From Stomoxys calcitrans (taxonomy: Eukaryota; Arthropoda; Insecta; Diptera; Muscidae): a stretch of DNA of 64,000 nt. The number at the start of each line of letters is the position of its first letter. Within the stretch, counting starts at the first letter, position 1. The position numbers were made by a program, and so were the translations under genes. The stretch is taken from contig NC_081555.1 in assembly GCF_963082655.1 (NCBI RefSeq), positions 182,078,262 through 182,142,261 on the forward strand, in the 5' to 3' direction. Shown in pieces: positions 22,489 to 33,515 of the stretch. The notes under the pieces are model-generated. The model worked only from the letters and a program-made list of their open reading frames with translations. It was not told the origin of the DNA and ran no database searches.

Positions 22489-23725
22489 TTGCTATCCAAA
22501 TTTCGGGTGGGGTACCTAGGGGGCCGCCCCATCTCCAAAACCTACCAAATATATATATATATATAATCCAATCATGACAATATTAAATTAAAGGTATTTA
22601 AGAGTAGAAAACGTATCTGACATCTAACTGTCGGACCAAGAGTTAGGGGCCACCCAACCCGAAAACAGCCCTAAATCGGACAATATGGGACTCAAATGAG
22701 AGGTATTTGAGAATAGAATACGAATCGTGTATCCAAATGTGGAACCACGTTTCTGGGGGCCCACCCTTTCATTTGAGCCCTATATTGCTATGGTCGTTAA
22801 TTTGTCCCCTTTGGGGGATGTTTTTGGGGAGAGGCATCCCCCCAAACACTTGGTCCCATATTTGGATATCAGATTCGTTTTCTACATTCAAATACCTTTT
22901 ATTTAAGCCCCATATTCCAATGGTCAGTAAATTAGTCCTGTTTGGGGGGTGTTTTGGGAAAGGGGAGGACCCCCAGAAACGTGGTCCGGCCCCCCAAACA
23001 CTTGGTCCCATATTTGGATATCAGATTCGTTTTCTACATTCAAATACCTTTTATTTAAGCCCAATATTCCAATGGTCAGTAAATAAGTCCTGTTTGGGGG
23101 GTGTTTTGGGAAAGGGGAGGACCCCCAGAAACGTGGTCCCACATTTGGATATCAGATTCGTATTCTACTCGCAAATACCTTTCATTTGAGTCCCATATTG
23201 CCATAGTCGGTAAATATGTCCGATTTGGGGGTGTATTGGGGCTTAGGGTGGTCCCCCTAACACTTGGTCCAACAATTGGATATCAGATACGTTTTCTTAT
23301 CCTAAATACCTTTCATTTGAGTCCCATATTGTCGTGATTGGTCTAAATATATGTTTGGTAGGTTTTAAGGTGGGGCAGCCCCCCAAGTACCCAATCCAAA
23401 ATTTGGATACCAAATTTTTATTTTTAGGATACTATATGAGAACACACAACATTTCGCTTAAATCGCACCACCCATCTTCGAGATCTGGCGTTTCTAAAAA
23501 TTAGGTTAAGGGGGGGTCCGTCCCCCCATCAGATATCAAAAAATGTAGTACCCTATTTTCACCACAGGATCATTATGCACTATCTGTGAAAATTTCAAGA
23601 AAATCGGTTCAGCCATTGTTTGTATGTTTGTTCCGTATAGACTCAAAAACGGCTGAACCGATTACCTTGAAATTTTCACAGATTGTGTAGGTTGGTCTGG
23701 AAGGAAACAGAGGCTATATAATTTG
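22489..23725. repeat. Family F repeat, copy 2, with orientation switch
   Basis: At 22540-22765 units read as in copy 1 ('gggactcaaatgagaggtat'). From about 22768 onward they read in the opposite sense ('cctttcatttgagtcccata'). Reversed units are anchored near 22889, 23041, 23172 and 23302 (spacing 152, 131, 130). The block ends with a hairpin at 23584-23681. Long open frames here follow from the repeat and are not genes. Confidence 0.75.
23584..23681. repeat. Hairpin with 31-bp arms in family F
   Basis: Arm 1 at 23584-23614 (begins CTGTGAAAATTTCAAG) and arm 2 at 23651-23681 (ends CTTGAAATTTTCACAG) are complementary at 29 of 31 positions. The loop is 36 nt and contains 'tttgttccgtatagact'. 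A single-arm relative is at about 590-640 and another starts at position 1. Confidence 0.85.
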
Positions 23726-26502
23726 TATACCCTATATCATAGCATGGGACATTCTAACCCATACTTCATTCTATGAGGACATTTATACATATTTTTGAAT
23801 ATTATAAATAGGGATTGCTGATTGTTGGCTACAAAACTAAAATACAGCTTTGAATTTAACCAGTGATATTTAATACCAACATTAATCTTGAAAACAGCAC
23901 ATGAATTCGTTGTGTATTGTCCCCAGGTATTGTGAAATAATCTACAAATTATCGAGATAAATGGCCATTGATAACAATTTAATCCTTTTGTTTAGCTCAT
24001 TGTGTTCACACGGCGCCAAATTTTTGCAGCTGACCTCTACGTGAGAAAGCCAAGGTAATTACTCGATGCTATGTCCGATGATGCTGTCAGCAATGTTTGC
24101 CGCTTTTTATCCCTCTGTAGTCTCTGGAATGAAGTGATAATCGGTTTAGTTAGTTTCATTCATTCATTCGTTAGTTAGTTGTTGTTGTTGTTCATTCGTT
24201 CGTTTGGATAGCGTTAAGCAGCAAATGCATTTTTAATGATATTTCAACATGACTGCAACAGCGCAAGATGTGAGGTGCTTAAAAAACGTTTATTTTAATC
24301 CGTTTATGCTTACTGTCCAAAACAGTGGCATCAGCGGTAACTGGCTCTAGCGGAAATAACTTAAGCACACTCTTGTGAAGGATACAACGGGCACTTGTAT
24401 TCGAAATCGCTTTGTCGAACAACTAATTTCCTTTATGCTCTCTCTCTCTCTTTCTCACCAAAACTACCCAACCACACTTCGTATCATTGATTCCCTTTGC
24501 CATGGTACTTATGCTTGGTTTTCCTTTCTTTTCGTCTCTATTTGCAGAAGCCGACTACACGCTGGACGATTCATTTTGGAATGAAGAAAGTCCTGTTGGT
24601 AAGTACAATTACGTTTTGTTGTTGCGAGTTGCGAATTGCGATTACCATTACGATTATGGCTACAAGGCCATTTGTGTATATGATGTTGCCACACTGAGAA
24701 AAATTGTGATAAAGCGAAATATGGCAAACAAATCGAGAATCTTCCACAAAAAGAATAAAAAGAATAAACGAATCATAAACGAATCTGTCTTACATCAAAT
24801 CTCTAAATTTACTAAGCAAAGCCTTTAAATCCGGGATTCATAGCCGTACTGTAAAAAATTTTTTATGAGAAATTCACCTACAAATCTAAGATCCATTGTT
24901 TCAAAATGAGTGTAGGAAAAACTGCTTCTACCCATTCCCTTTCGTTCTCTGGTGTTTTAGTTCCCCCATTTGAGTTGTTTTTTTCTCCGTGTCTTATGAC
25001 CAGCACTAAGGGCTAAACTCTATATGTAGTTGTATGGGTACTAATGTATCCTTTGATACTTTGTAACCGAGAAGTAAACGAAAATGCATACATTTGCGAC
25101 TAATCACTGTAATTAGAGTGGAGTACAAGAACCATGCAATTAAACAGTATTGCGAGAATAAAAGCCATGAATGCCAGGCATCTTTTCTTGCTTGCAAGTG
25201 TTGGCCATAAAAAAATGAGCTGTTTGTAATATTAAATTAACACAAATGAATACTGGGAAACTTTGTTTCAATTAAAGTTTAGCATAGTTCACTAGCGATA
25301 CTAATTTTCATACTGCAGATAATATAAGAAAGTTATTATTATAACCTCAAAGTTATTACAATCATTAGCATAAGACTGGGCAATACCAATGGCTGCCAAC
25401 ACTTAACCAATAATAGACCGAGACATATCTTTTTAATAGCTCTAACTAAGTCAATATCTTCTTACATATAAAACATGTAAAGAGATATTCAGTTAAAGAG
25501 TTGCTCTTTATTTATTTTTCTTTGTATTCCGTATTGAATACAATCACACAAAAAATGCAGCCTATTTCTCATATAAACTCTGAGTCATCATCACCATTGT
25601 CTTCCCGAACTTTAGGCGTTATGGGGGCCAACTTATCCGGATACAGGATTCGTTCAGATATATTCGTGTTATTTTCCAAGGGCGCTTCGACTTTTGTCTT
25701 GTTTGTTCTTCGTAGTTTGTCGTCGAGTTTGTTCTTCGCAAAGCCAAGTCGGTTTATTTTGGCTACCAGAGGCTCCTTGGTATGAGATGAGGCCTCCCTC
25801 CCTATGTAAGGGTTCTGATATAACATCAGGTAATCTGACCCATATTTACATACGCTTTTTCTGCCTGTTGTGGTATATCATCACACAAGATGGAAAGACT
25901 GCGTGTATGGGAGATGAGGATTATCTGGACATTCCTGGGGATGAGGAAGAGTTTTATGGTGGATGGCTCGTTTACGTCTTGTAGACGTATAAATGATGCA
26001 GTGGTTTCTCTAGGATAGGGCGCACTTTGAAGCACCTTAGAAACTCTTAAGACTCCGATAATTCGATTGTTTAGGCTTCGCTGAACCACCCTCTGGACAT
26101 ATCGTATGAGGTATTAAGAAGGCACTTGCGGGCGCACTTGTCATCCAAATCAGCACTTGTCGATTTGGATGACGAGAGATGACGATGATCACAGAAGAAG
26201 TGAATCATTTAACTATACGGGTGCAGTGTATAACACATCCCAATTATTTAATCGTTTGACACATGTGATATGTGGTCCCTGGTTATAATAGAGACAAACG
26301 TCTATGATGTTGGAATCAATCCCAGCCCCATTGGAATTGAGCTAGAACTACCCTGGTCTAGTGTAGAATTAAAGGCATTCTTGGAAGTGATTTGTAGCTA
26401 GTTAACCGCTACAATAACGGAGTGAAAAATATTTAAACTGCCATCTTGATAGTTTTGTCTGGAGCTAATAGGAATTTTTAACATTTTTAACGTTTAAGGA
26501 AA
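23726..26502. other. Unique region containing exon candidate 1
   Basis: No transposon recognised. It holds the exon candidate at 24502-24598 and a CT-rich stretch near 24440-24456. The 25500-26110 block has overlapping open frames on both strands without a domain. Confidence 0.5.
24502..24598 (+). CDS. Putative exon: secreted/membrane protein N-terminus or internal micro-exon
   Basis: Two readings fit. (1) First coding exon: ATG at 24502 opens a 15-residue hydrophobic stretch (VLMLGFPFFSSLFA) like a signal peptide with a plausible cleavage after LFA. An acidic segment 'EADYTLDDSFWNEESPV' follows, then a strong donor GTAAGT at 24599. (2) Internal exon 24548-24598: the same pyrimidine-rich DNA serves as polypyrimidine tract plus CAG acceptor ('ctctatttgcag'), giving a 51-nt, phase 1-1 cassette of 17 codons. 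Both use the same frame and donor. No neighbouring exon was found. I do not recognise the protein. Confidence 0.4.
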
Positions 26503-27551
26503 GGTCATTCTGTTTAAAACCCCTCGAAATATTCGTCTAAGACCCCATAAAGTATATATATTCTTGATCAGCGTAAAAATCTAAGACGATTTAGACATGT
26601 CCTTCCGTCTGCCTGTTGAAATCACGCTACAGTCTCTAAACATAGAGATATTGAGCTGAAACTTTGCACATAATCTCTTTTTGTCCATAAGCAGGTTAAG
26701 TTTGAAGATGGGCTATATCGGACTAAATCTTGATATAGCCCCCGTATAGACCGATCCGCCGATTTAGGGTCTTACGGCCATAAAAGCCACATTTATTATC
26801 CGATTTTGCTAAAATTTAGGACAGTGAGTTGTGTTAGGCCCTTCGACATCCCTCGTCAATTTGGCTCAGATCGGTCCAGATTTGGATATAGCTGCCATAT
26901 GGACCGATTTATCGATTTAAAGTTTTGGGCCCATAAAAGGCACATTTATTATCCGATATTGCTAAAATTTGGGACAGTGGTTGTGTGATAGCCTTCAACA
27001 TCCTTTGTTAATTTGGCAGTGAGTAAAGTTAAGCCTCTTGACATACCTCTGCAATATGGCACTGATCGGTCCAGATTTGGATATGTCTGCCATATAGACC
27101 GATCTCTCGGTTTTGGGCCCATAAAAGGCGCATTTGCTGTCCGATTTCCCCGAAATTTGGGACAGTGCTTTGTGTTAGGCTCTTCGACATTTCTCTGCAA
27201 CTTGGCGCAACTTAGCTACCAGGTAGACCGATATCTCGAATTAAAGTCTTGGCCCCATAAAAGGCGCATTTATAATCCGATTTCACTGAAATTTTACGCA
27301 GTGACTTATGTTAGGCTTTTTGACATCCGTGGCGTATATAGTTCAGGTCAGTTTATTTTTAGATATAGCTACTGTACTTATTAGTATTTGGTCCAAATCG
27401 GAAAATATTTTGATATAACTACAACTACTAACTATTGGACATAAGGTATGCAATTTTCATCGGATTTTGATGAAAGATAGTTTACATATATATCCGAGGT
27501 GGTGGGTATCCAAAGTTCGGCCCGTCCGAACTTAACGCCCTTTTACTTGTT
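26503..27551 (+). mobile_element. DINE-1-like element, subfamily B
   Basis: It carries 'aagaccccataaagtatata', 'ttgatcagcgtaaaaatcta', 'gatatagctgccatat' units and a right end with hairpin TTCGGCCCGTCCGAA (27516-27530) then 'ttttacttgttt'. The left palindrome is missing and the first 50 bp resemble subfamily A. Confidence 0.85.
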
Positions 27552-29267
27552 TCGTTTACAGGCCGAACGAATTCCAACGTTCGACATCCACAAACAGGCT
27601 ATTATTATCAGAAAACTAATCTAATGTATGGCTTGTTGATTTTCCTAAATAAAAATCCGTCTTTGTTAAATTTAAATAGGTTTTTTTATGCAAAGTCTAG
27701 ATGATATATTAAATTATTAAAACACTTTTATTTCTATGGAAACGCTCATATGATACTCGAGAATATTATAACAAAAAAAAAAACTGATATATAGCAATGT
27801 GTGTATGCTCATCCTCACAAAGCTCTGTGGTTATCTTAATCAATTGTCATTAAGCACTTTTCTTATCTGTAATCACATGTCTTTTATTTTCTAAACCAAA
27901 ATGTATGTGCAGTGTTTTAAAAGCCTTGTGCATGTGCAGCTTACGAAATCCAGGCCATGGCCAATTTCAGATTTATAAAATGACCACACTTGAAAAGATT
28001 GTCTAATTCCCAAGTGCAACATGTATGTAATTAATTTAATGGGGTTTCTTTGTGCTTCATCATCAACGTGCCACATAAAGCCTCCTCTGGGCCTTCAGCC
28101 ACACGTCTCTTGAATGCCGCCCAACCAGGGATAAATGGGGTGGGTGAATGGCTGAATGACCAACGTTAATCACACCTTTTTGGCATTTCTTTTATTCCGT
28201 CTGCACATCTCTCAAATCCTGGTGTTTTTGTGCTGCCTTGTCGTTGTTGATTGCCTTGTTGTACAACAAACAACAGCTGCTGCTGTTGCTGTAGCTGCAA
28301 CCACATTTGCCATAAACACCAAACATAAATAATTGCATGGCACTGCAGTCTGGGCAATATCACCTTGTTGCATGTCCTATTCTCTCTCTCTCTCTCTCTC
28401 TCTACCTCTCTCTCTTGCTCTTAGCCTTTCGCCACTTCGGGCCATTGGCCAACCGCAAAACTAAAGAATGTTCTCAGACAGATTTATTTGAGAGTCGTAT
28501 TTAATAAGGACATTGGTCAAGGCGGTAATGCCAAGTGCTTTTCACTTTTTCTTTCATCACAAGGAAATGGCGAGCAGGTGTTGGCAGCAGCAGCAGCCGC
28601 ATCCTTACTCCTGCCGCTTTGGCAAAGTTGGCAATTCATTTGGCTACCCCATCAGCTTGGTGAGAACATTTCGACATTTATCTCAACCATTGACTTGGTA
28701 ATGACTTTGGGTCTGGTCTATATAAATTGCTATCTCCATCTCCATTTACAAGATTGCGCCAGTGTATGCATGCGTGTGTGCTGCCTTTGTTAATTTATTA
28801 CAAGTAAGTGTCTTTGCTACATGTTATGGCCAAGTTAATAGAAGGAACTATGCTACATAATCTTTATTGTGTAAATTGCAAAATGATTGCTTATTAAACG
28901 TGCGCATGGGGACATTTATCAAACCGGATGCGTGCAACTATGTGAATATGTGTAGAACATTTCCTGTTGCATCCTCCTTGAATTAATGTCAAACAGTTTT
29001 CTCCATTGCATTAAATTATGGCAAAAATTAAATTTCACCATGTTGAGGTTTTCCGAGAGTGCCAATTGGGTTTTATCATCTTTCCTTTTGAAGACAGGAA
29101 GCAACATTATACATTAGAGTTGAATGAGGCTAAAAATATAGAAAATTGGCAAAATTACTTGCAGCGGTATTCACAATATGTTTAAAATAGGTTCATTGGC
29201 AGATTTGCTTTTTAAAACTGTAAAAAACCTATTTTAAGACTACATCTAATAAAGTGGCCACATCAGC
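27552..29267. other. Unique non-coding region
   Basis: (CT)n lies at 28380-28403 and CAG/CTG-rich patches near 28275-28300 and 28588-28600. No supported exon. Confidence 0.5.
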
Positions 29268-29824
29268 ACAGCTGATGGAACTTGATATGTCCTTTGAAAT
29301 AGTAAATGGGCCATATCCGCCCATGTTTTGATATAGCTGCCATATAATCCGATATGGGATCTTGAATTCTTGAGCCACTAGAAGACGCAATTTTTATGAG
29401 ATTTGGTGAAATTTTGCATGAGGTGTTTTGTTATGATTTCCAACAACTGTTCAAAGTATGGTTCAAATCGGTACATAACCTGATATAGCTGCCATATAAA
29501 CCGATCTGGGATTTTGACTTCTTGAGCCTCAATAAGGCCTAATTATTATCTGATTTGGCTGAAATTACCTCCAACATACGTGTCAAATATGGTCCGAATC
29601 GGTCTTTAGCCTAATACATCTCCCCTATTAACCGATCTCCCTATTTTACTTTTTGAGCCCCTAAAGGGCCCAATTCTTTTTCGATTTGGCTACAATTTTA
29701 CAAATATACTTCTACTGTGGTCTCCAACATTCAATTTAATTAGTGAAGCAATTCTTATCTTTTATCCTTTGTTTAAAGAGAGAAAGAACTCCCGGCCCGG
29801 CCGAACTTAGCACGCTGTTACTTG
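29268..29824 (+). mobile_element. DINE-1-like element, subfamily A, right part
   Basis: Units with 'gatatagctgccatataa' and 'cttgagcc' lead to the right end 'ggcccggccgaacttagcac' and 'gttacttgt'. Left end missing. Confidence 0.82.
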
Positions 29825-29979
29825 TGAAACTTGGCACGCTTCTTACAACCTCAATCACTGTCAGCTTCACTCAAGGAATTTAGGTCCATTGTGACAGATA
29901 CAGACATCAGAATGAAGGAACCAACATGCATTGGTCATCGGTCAGGCGGGCTGCATCCGACAGGCGGGCTGGAGAGTCC

Positions 29980-30425
29980 CCTCCAATCTGCCATTTAAAG
30001 CCATAGTAGTCAACAATGGAAGGAGGGACTATGTGCCTGAAGCTGATTTAGAACATGAAAAAGGTATTCGTTTAGCCATAATCCTGCACCTTCCCCCTTA
30101 GTTTCAGGGCAGTGCCACAATAAGTGCTCAATAACTCCTCCTCATTATTACAAATCAAACATAAGTCCGCCATGTGTCCAGCGCGACGACAAAGTCCTTA
30201 CATTAGAATGGCTTGTCATGATTCTCTGTAGTGAGGGCGGTAGCTCCATCCTATCTATGAGAGATCACCTCAACTCACGAAGTTACCTCGTATTGGTGAA
30301 TGGAACCAATTTCACCTTTCGGGGTTTACGTCAAGCCCATTGGCCAATCTTGGTATACGGCAACACACTATGATGACAACGTCATCCTTGTAACCAACAA
30401 ACTTTGACCGTTCTTTCCGAATGAC
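29980..30425 (-). pseudogene. LINE fragment (RT motif C and C-terminal Cys/His block)
   Basis: Minus strand. 'GYKDDVVIIV' (about 30370-30400) looks like the RT motif C region with YADD changed to YKDD, followed by 'LANGLDVNPER' as in I/R1-type RTs. Further on (30110-30240) a frameshifted 'HMADLCLICNNEEE...HLLWHCP' resembles the Cys/His motif at the end of such LINEs. The two blocks are only about 100 bp apart, so much is deleted. Non-functional; the clade assignment is uncertain. Confidence 0.5.
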
Positions 30426-30519
30426 CTAAAAATCTCACAGAGTGTTGATTGAGCTCTAGTCACAATCTTCCTATTTGAGCCCTTTGCTAGTGATGCGCTA
30501 AATATTCTGCCTATTTTTA

Positions 30520-31034
30520 GCAGCCTATTAGGGTTCTTGACTCCCTGAGCCTCTAGAGGGCGCAATTCCTATGCGAATTGGCTGAAATTTAGCATGAGGT
30601 GTTTTAGGGTTTCCAACAACTGTGTTAAGTATGGTTTAAATCGGTCCATAACCTGATATAGTTGGCATATAAAACTATTCTTGAGCCTCTTAAGAGCATA
30701 ATTCTCATCCGATTTGGCTGAAATTTCGCATGAGCTTTTTTTTTACGACTTCCGACAACTGTGCTAAGTATGGTTGAAATCGGATCATAACCTAATATAG
30801 CTGCCATATAAATCGTCTGTCTGTCCGCCTGTCCATGTTAATTGGTACAAACTACAGGTCGCAGTTATCATCCGATCGTCTTCGACTCGCAGTTTTCATC
30901 CGATTGTCTTCGACTCCACTCAGAATCAATTTCTGATTAGATTTATATCCGTCCTGTGACCGTCTGCCTGTCCGTCTGTCCATGTTAATTCGTGTACAAA
31001 CTACAGGTCGCAGTTTTCATCCGCAGTTTGCACC
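30520..31034 (+). mobile_element. DINE-1-like fragment with duplicated GTCY segment
   Basis: Subfamily A units at 30530-30815. The sequence 'tgtccgcctgtccatgttaa' with 'acaaactacaggtcgcagtt' then appears twice (about 30815-30900 and 30965-31030), a local duplication of a C-like core. Confidence 0.65.
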
Positions 31035-31457
31035 CCCATATCTCGATGGGGTTCCCTCATATGGCTCGTATGTTGTCGGTTTGAATCGCACTCTTTTCTC
31101 TCTGGGGATTGCACCTCGAGTTGTAGAGTCTGGCCCATCCCTTGGCCTGTAGGTCAATAGGAACCATTTCCGTTATAACAAAGGCTGTGGGCTCTGTCAC
31201 TGTCCAGCAGGATGATATAGCCCTTAGAGCCGCCGTGCTCTGTCCTCTGAGCAGGAATTTAGCTTGGCATGCTGTCTGCAGTGTCTAGCCCAAATTTTGC
31301 TTGCCTCGAGGAGGATGCTATTGCATGACTCCGTTAAGAGTTTGTGCCTGCTCGTGAGAGGCTCCTCATGTTTGGAATTAGTCGACTGAGTTGCGTCGTC
31401 AAGGCCTCGCAGCCTATTTTATTTGGCCTATCCCTTGGTCTTCACCAGTATGTCGTA

Positions 31458-32887
31458 TTTATACCCACCGACGAAGAATGGAGGTATATAGATTTTGTCA
31501 TTCCGTTTGCAACACATCGAAATATCCATTTCCGACCCACATAAAGCATATAAATTTTTGGTCAGCGTAAAAATCTAAGACGATCTAGACATGTCCGTCC
31601 GTCTGTTGAAATCGCTCTACAGTCTTTGAAAATACAGATATTTAGCTGAAACTTTGCACAGATTATTTTTTTGTCCATAAGCAGGTTAAGTTCGAAGATG
31701 GGCTATATCGGACTATATCTTGATATAGCCCCCATATAGACCGATCCTCCGATTTAGGGTCTTAGGCTCATAAAAGCCACATTTATTATTCGATTTCGCT
31801 GAAATTTGGGACAATGAGTTGTGTTTGACCCATCGACGTTATTCGTTAATTAAGCCCAGATCGGTTCAGATTTGGATATAGCTGCCATATGAACCGATCC
31901 TCCGATTTAAGGTCTTAAGTCCATAAAAGCCACATTTATTATCCGTTTTTGCTGAAATTTGGCACAGTGAGTAGTGTTAAGCCCTTCGACATTTTTCTTC
32001 AATTTGGCCTTGATTGGTTCAGATTTGGATATAGCTGTCATTTAGACCGATCTCTCCATTTAAGGTTTTGAGCCCATAAAAAGCGCATTTATTATCCGAT
32101 TTTGCTGAAATTTGGGACATTGATTTGTGTTTGGCCCTTCGACATATAGCTGCCATATAGACCGATCCGCCGATTCTGGGTCTTAAGCCCATAAAAGCCA
32201 CATTTATTATTCGTTTTTGCTGGCACAGTGAGTAGTGTAGAGCCCTTCGACATCCTTCTTCAATTTGGTGTAGATCGGTCCAGACTTGGATATAGCTGCC
32301 ATATAGACCGATTGGCCGATTTAGGGTCTCAGGCCCATAAAAGCTACATTAATTATCCGATTTTGCTGAAATTTGGGACAATGAGTTATGTTAGACCCAT
32401 CGAAATCCTTCCTTAATTTGGCCCAGATTATTTCAGATTTGGATATAGCTTTCATATAGACTGATCTCACGATTTAAGGTTTTGGGGCCATAAAAGGCGC
32501 ATTTGGAGGCCACCGTAGCGTAGAGGTTAGCATGTCCGCCTATGACGCTGAACGCCTGGGTTCGAATCCTGGCGTGACCATCAGAAAAAAAATTTCAGCG
32601 ATGGTTTTCCCCTCCTAAACCATTATAATAGGCTTCTCGACATCCGCGTCCTTTACGGTTCAGATCGGTTTATTTTTAGATATATCTACTAAAAAGACTA
32701 ATATTTTGTTATTCACAATTGTACAATGACTTGTTTATTATTATTATTATATATTATTATTATAGTTGCTATGGAGCATAAGGTATGCATTTTTCACCGG
32801 ATTGTGACGAAAGGAGGTAACATATACGCCCGGGGTGTTGAGTATTCAAAGTTCGGCCCGCCCGAACTTAACGCCATTTTACTTGTT
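31458..32887 (+). mobile_element. DINE-1-like element, subfamily B, full length, with SINE
   Basis: The left end 'tttatacccaccgacgaag' and 'cagcgtaaaaatctaagac' are followed by several units with 'gatatagctgccatatagac'. The SINE head fragment sits at 32505-32618. The right hairpin TTCGGCCCGCCCGAA (32852-32866) is followed by 'ttttacttgttt'. It separates two halves of a LINE. Confidence 0.88.
32505..32618 (+). mobile_element. SINE head fragment
   Basis: A box TAGCGTAGAGG and B box GGTTCGAATCC are intact. The copy ends after 'gttttcccctcctaa' and lacks the 3' two-thirds, which is unusual because LINE-type truncation removes 5' ends. A later deletion is likely. Confidence 0.85.
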
Positions 32888-33515
32888 TCTCATTAGAAGT
32901 AGCAATTTCGTCTCCTGCATCTTAAGTTTTAAGCCGTGGATGTCCAGCCAGGCCTTTTAACTCCGCATCTTTCATGTCTCTTGCTGTACTTACTACAGCG
33001 ATATCACCTGCATGTCCTACTAGGCTTCCAATAACATTTCTATTAGCAGTATTTAATCATAACAGGCATTCCAGAGTTACAGTCTAACTATGGAGACCTA
33101 CGCAGCTCCTGATGTGACCTCGTATTCACTCCTTCCTTCTTGAAAGTTTAAGATCAGTACACTGTAAGGCAGGTAATCTCTTCATTGCTCGGATGACATC
33201 CGACCATCTGAAGCTATGAAATGCGTTTTTCATATCCAGTGTGGCCAAGAGGACATTCGGCCTGGAGTAGTGGTTCCTTTGCCTAGCCACTTCTACTGTC
33301 CGCATCATATCCCTGAGAACTCCGATCGTGGACATTCCTGCCCGGAAGCCATGTTGTCTCATTGGAAGTCCCTCTATGAGGGAGACCTAGAAAGGTAGCT
33401 TTATGAGTCGATCCAAAAGCTTGCTGGTTGCAAGCCTGCAGAGCGACGGAGATGGGGATAATTTTTACCCCTGCTAATGGGCACCTAAATCCGGAAAAAA
33501 ATGAACATAGCATAA

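Larger units (their letters stand above)
31035..33515 (-). pseudogene. R1-like LINE reverse transcriptase, split by a DINE insertion
   Basis: Minus-strand LINE in two pieces, 33515-32888 and 31457-31035. The first piece has 'LLDRLIKLPF'-like decayed text, then 'RQHGFRAGMSTIGVLRDMM' (about 33310-33365), motif A 'LLATLDMKNAFHSFRW' (about 33205-33250) and a decayed motif C 'HAGDIAVVVS' (YADD lost, about 32988-33018). The second piece continues with 'SRLIPNMRSLSRA' and 'MVPIDLQAKGWARLYNSR', the post-RT region of R1/LOA-like proteins. The break coincides with the DINE at 31458-32887. It is inactive: frameshifts, stops and a lost catalytic motif. R1-like clade is my best guess. Confidence 0.65.

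Noticed and set aside
22707..23189. 160-codon open frame with repeated 'HIWISDSFSTFKYL' segments
   Set aside because: It lies in family F tandem units; the reverse strand is equally open, and other copies of the unit are not open.
25501..26110. Possible retroelement coding block on either strand
   Set aside because: Both strands are partly open, but no gag, protease, RT or integrase motif could be recognised.
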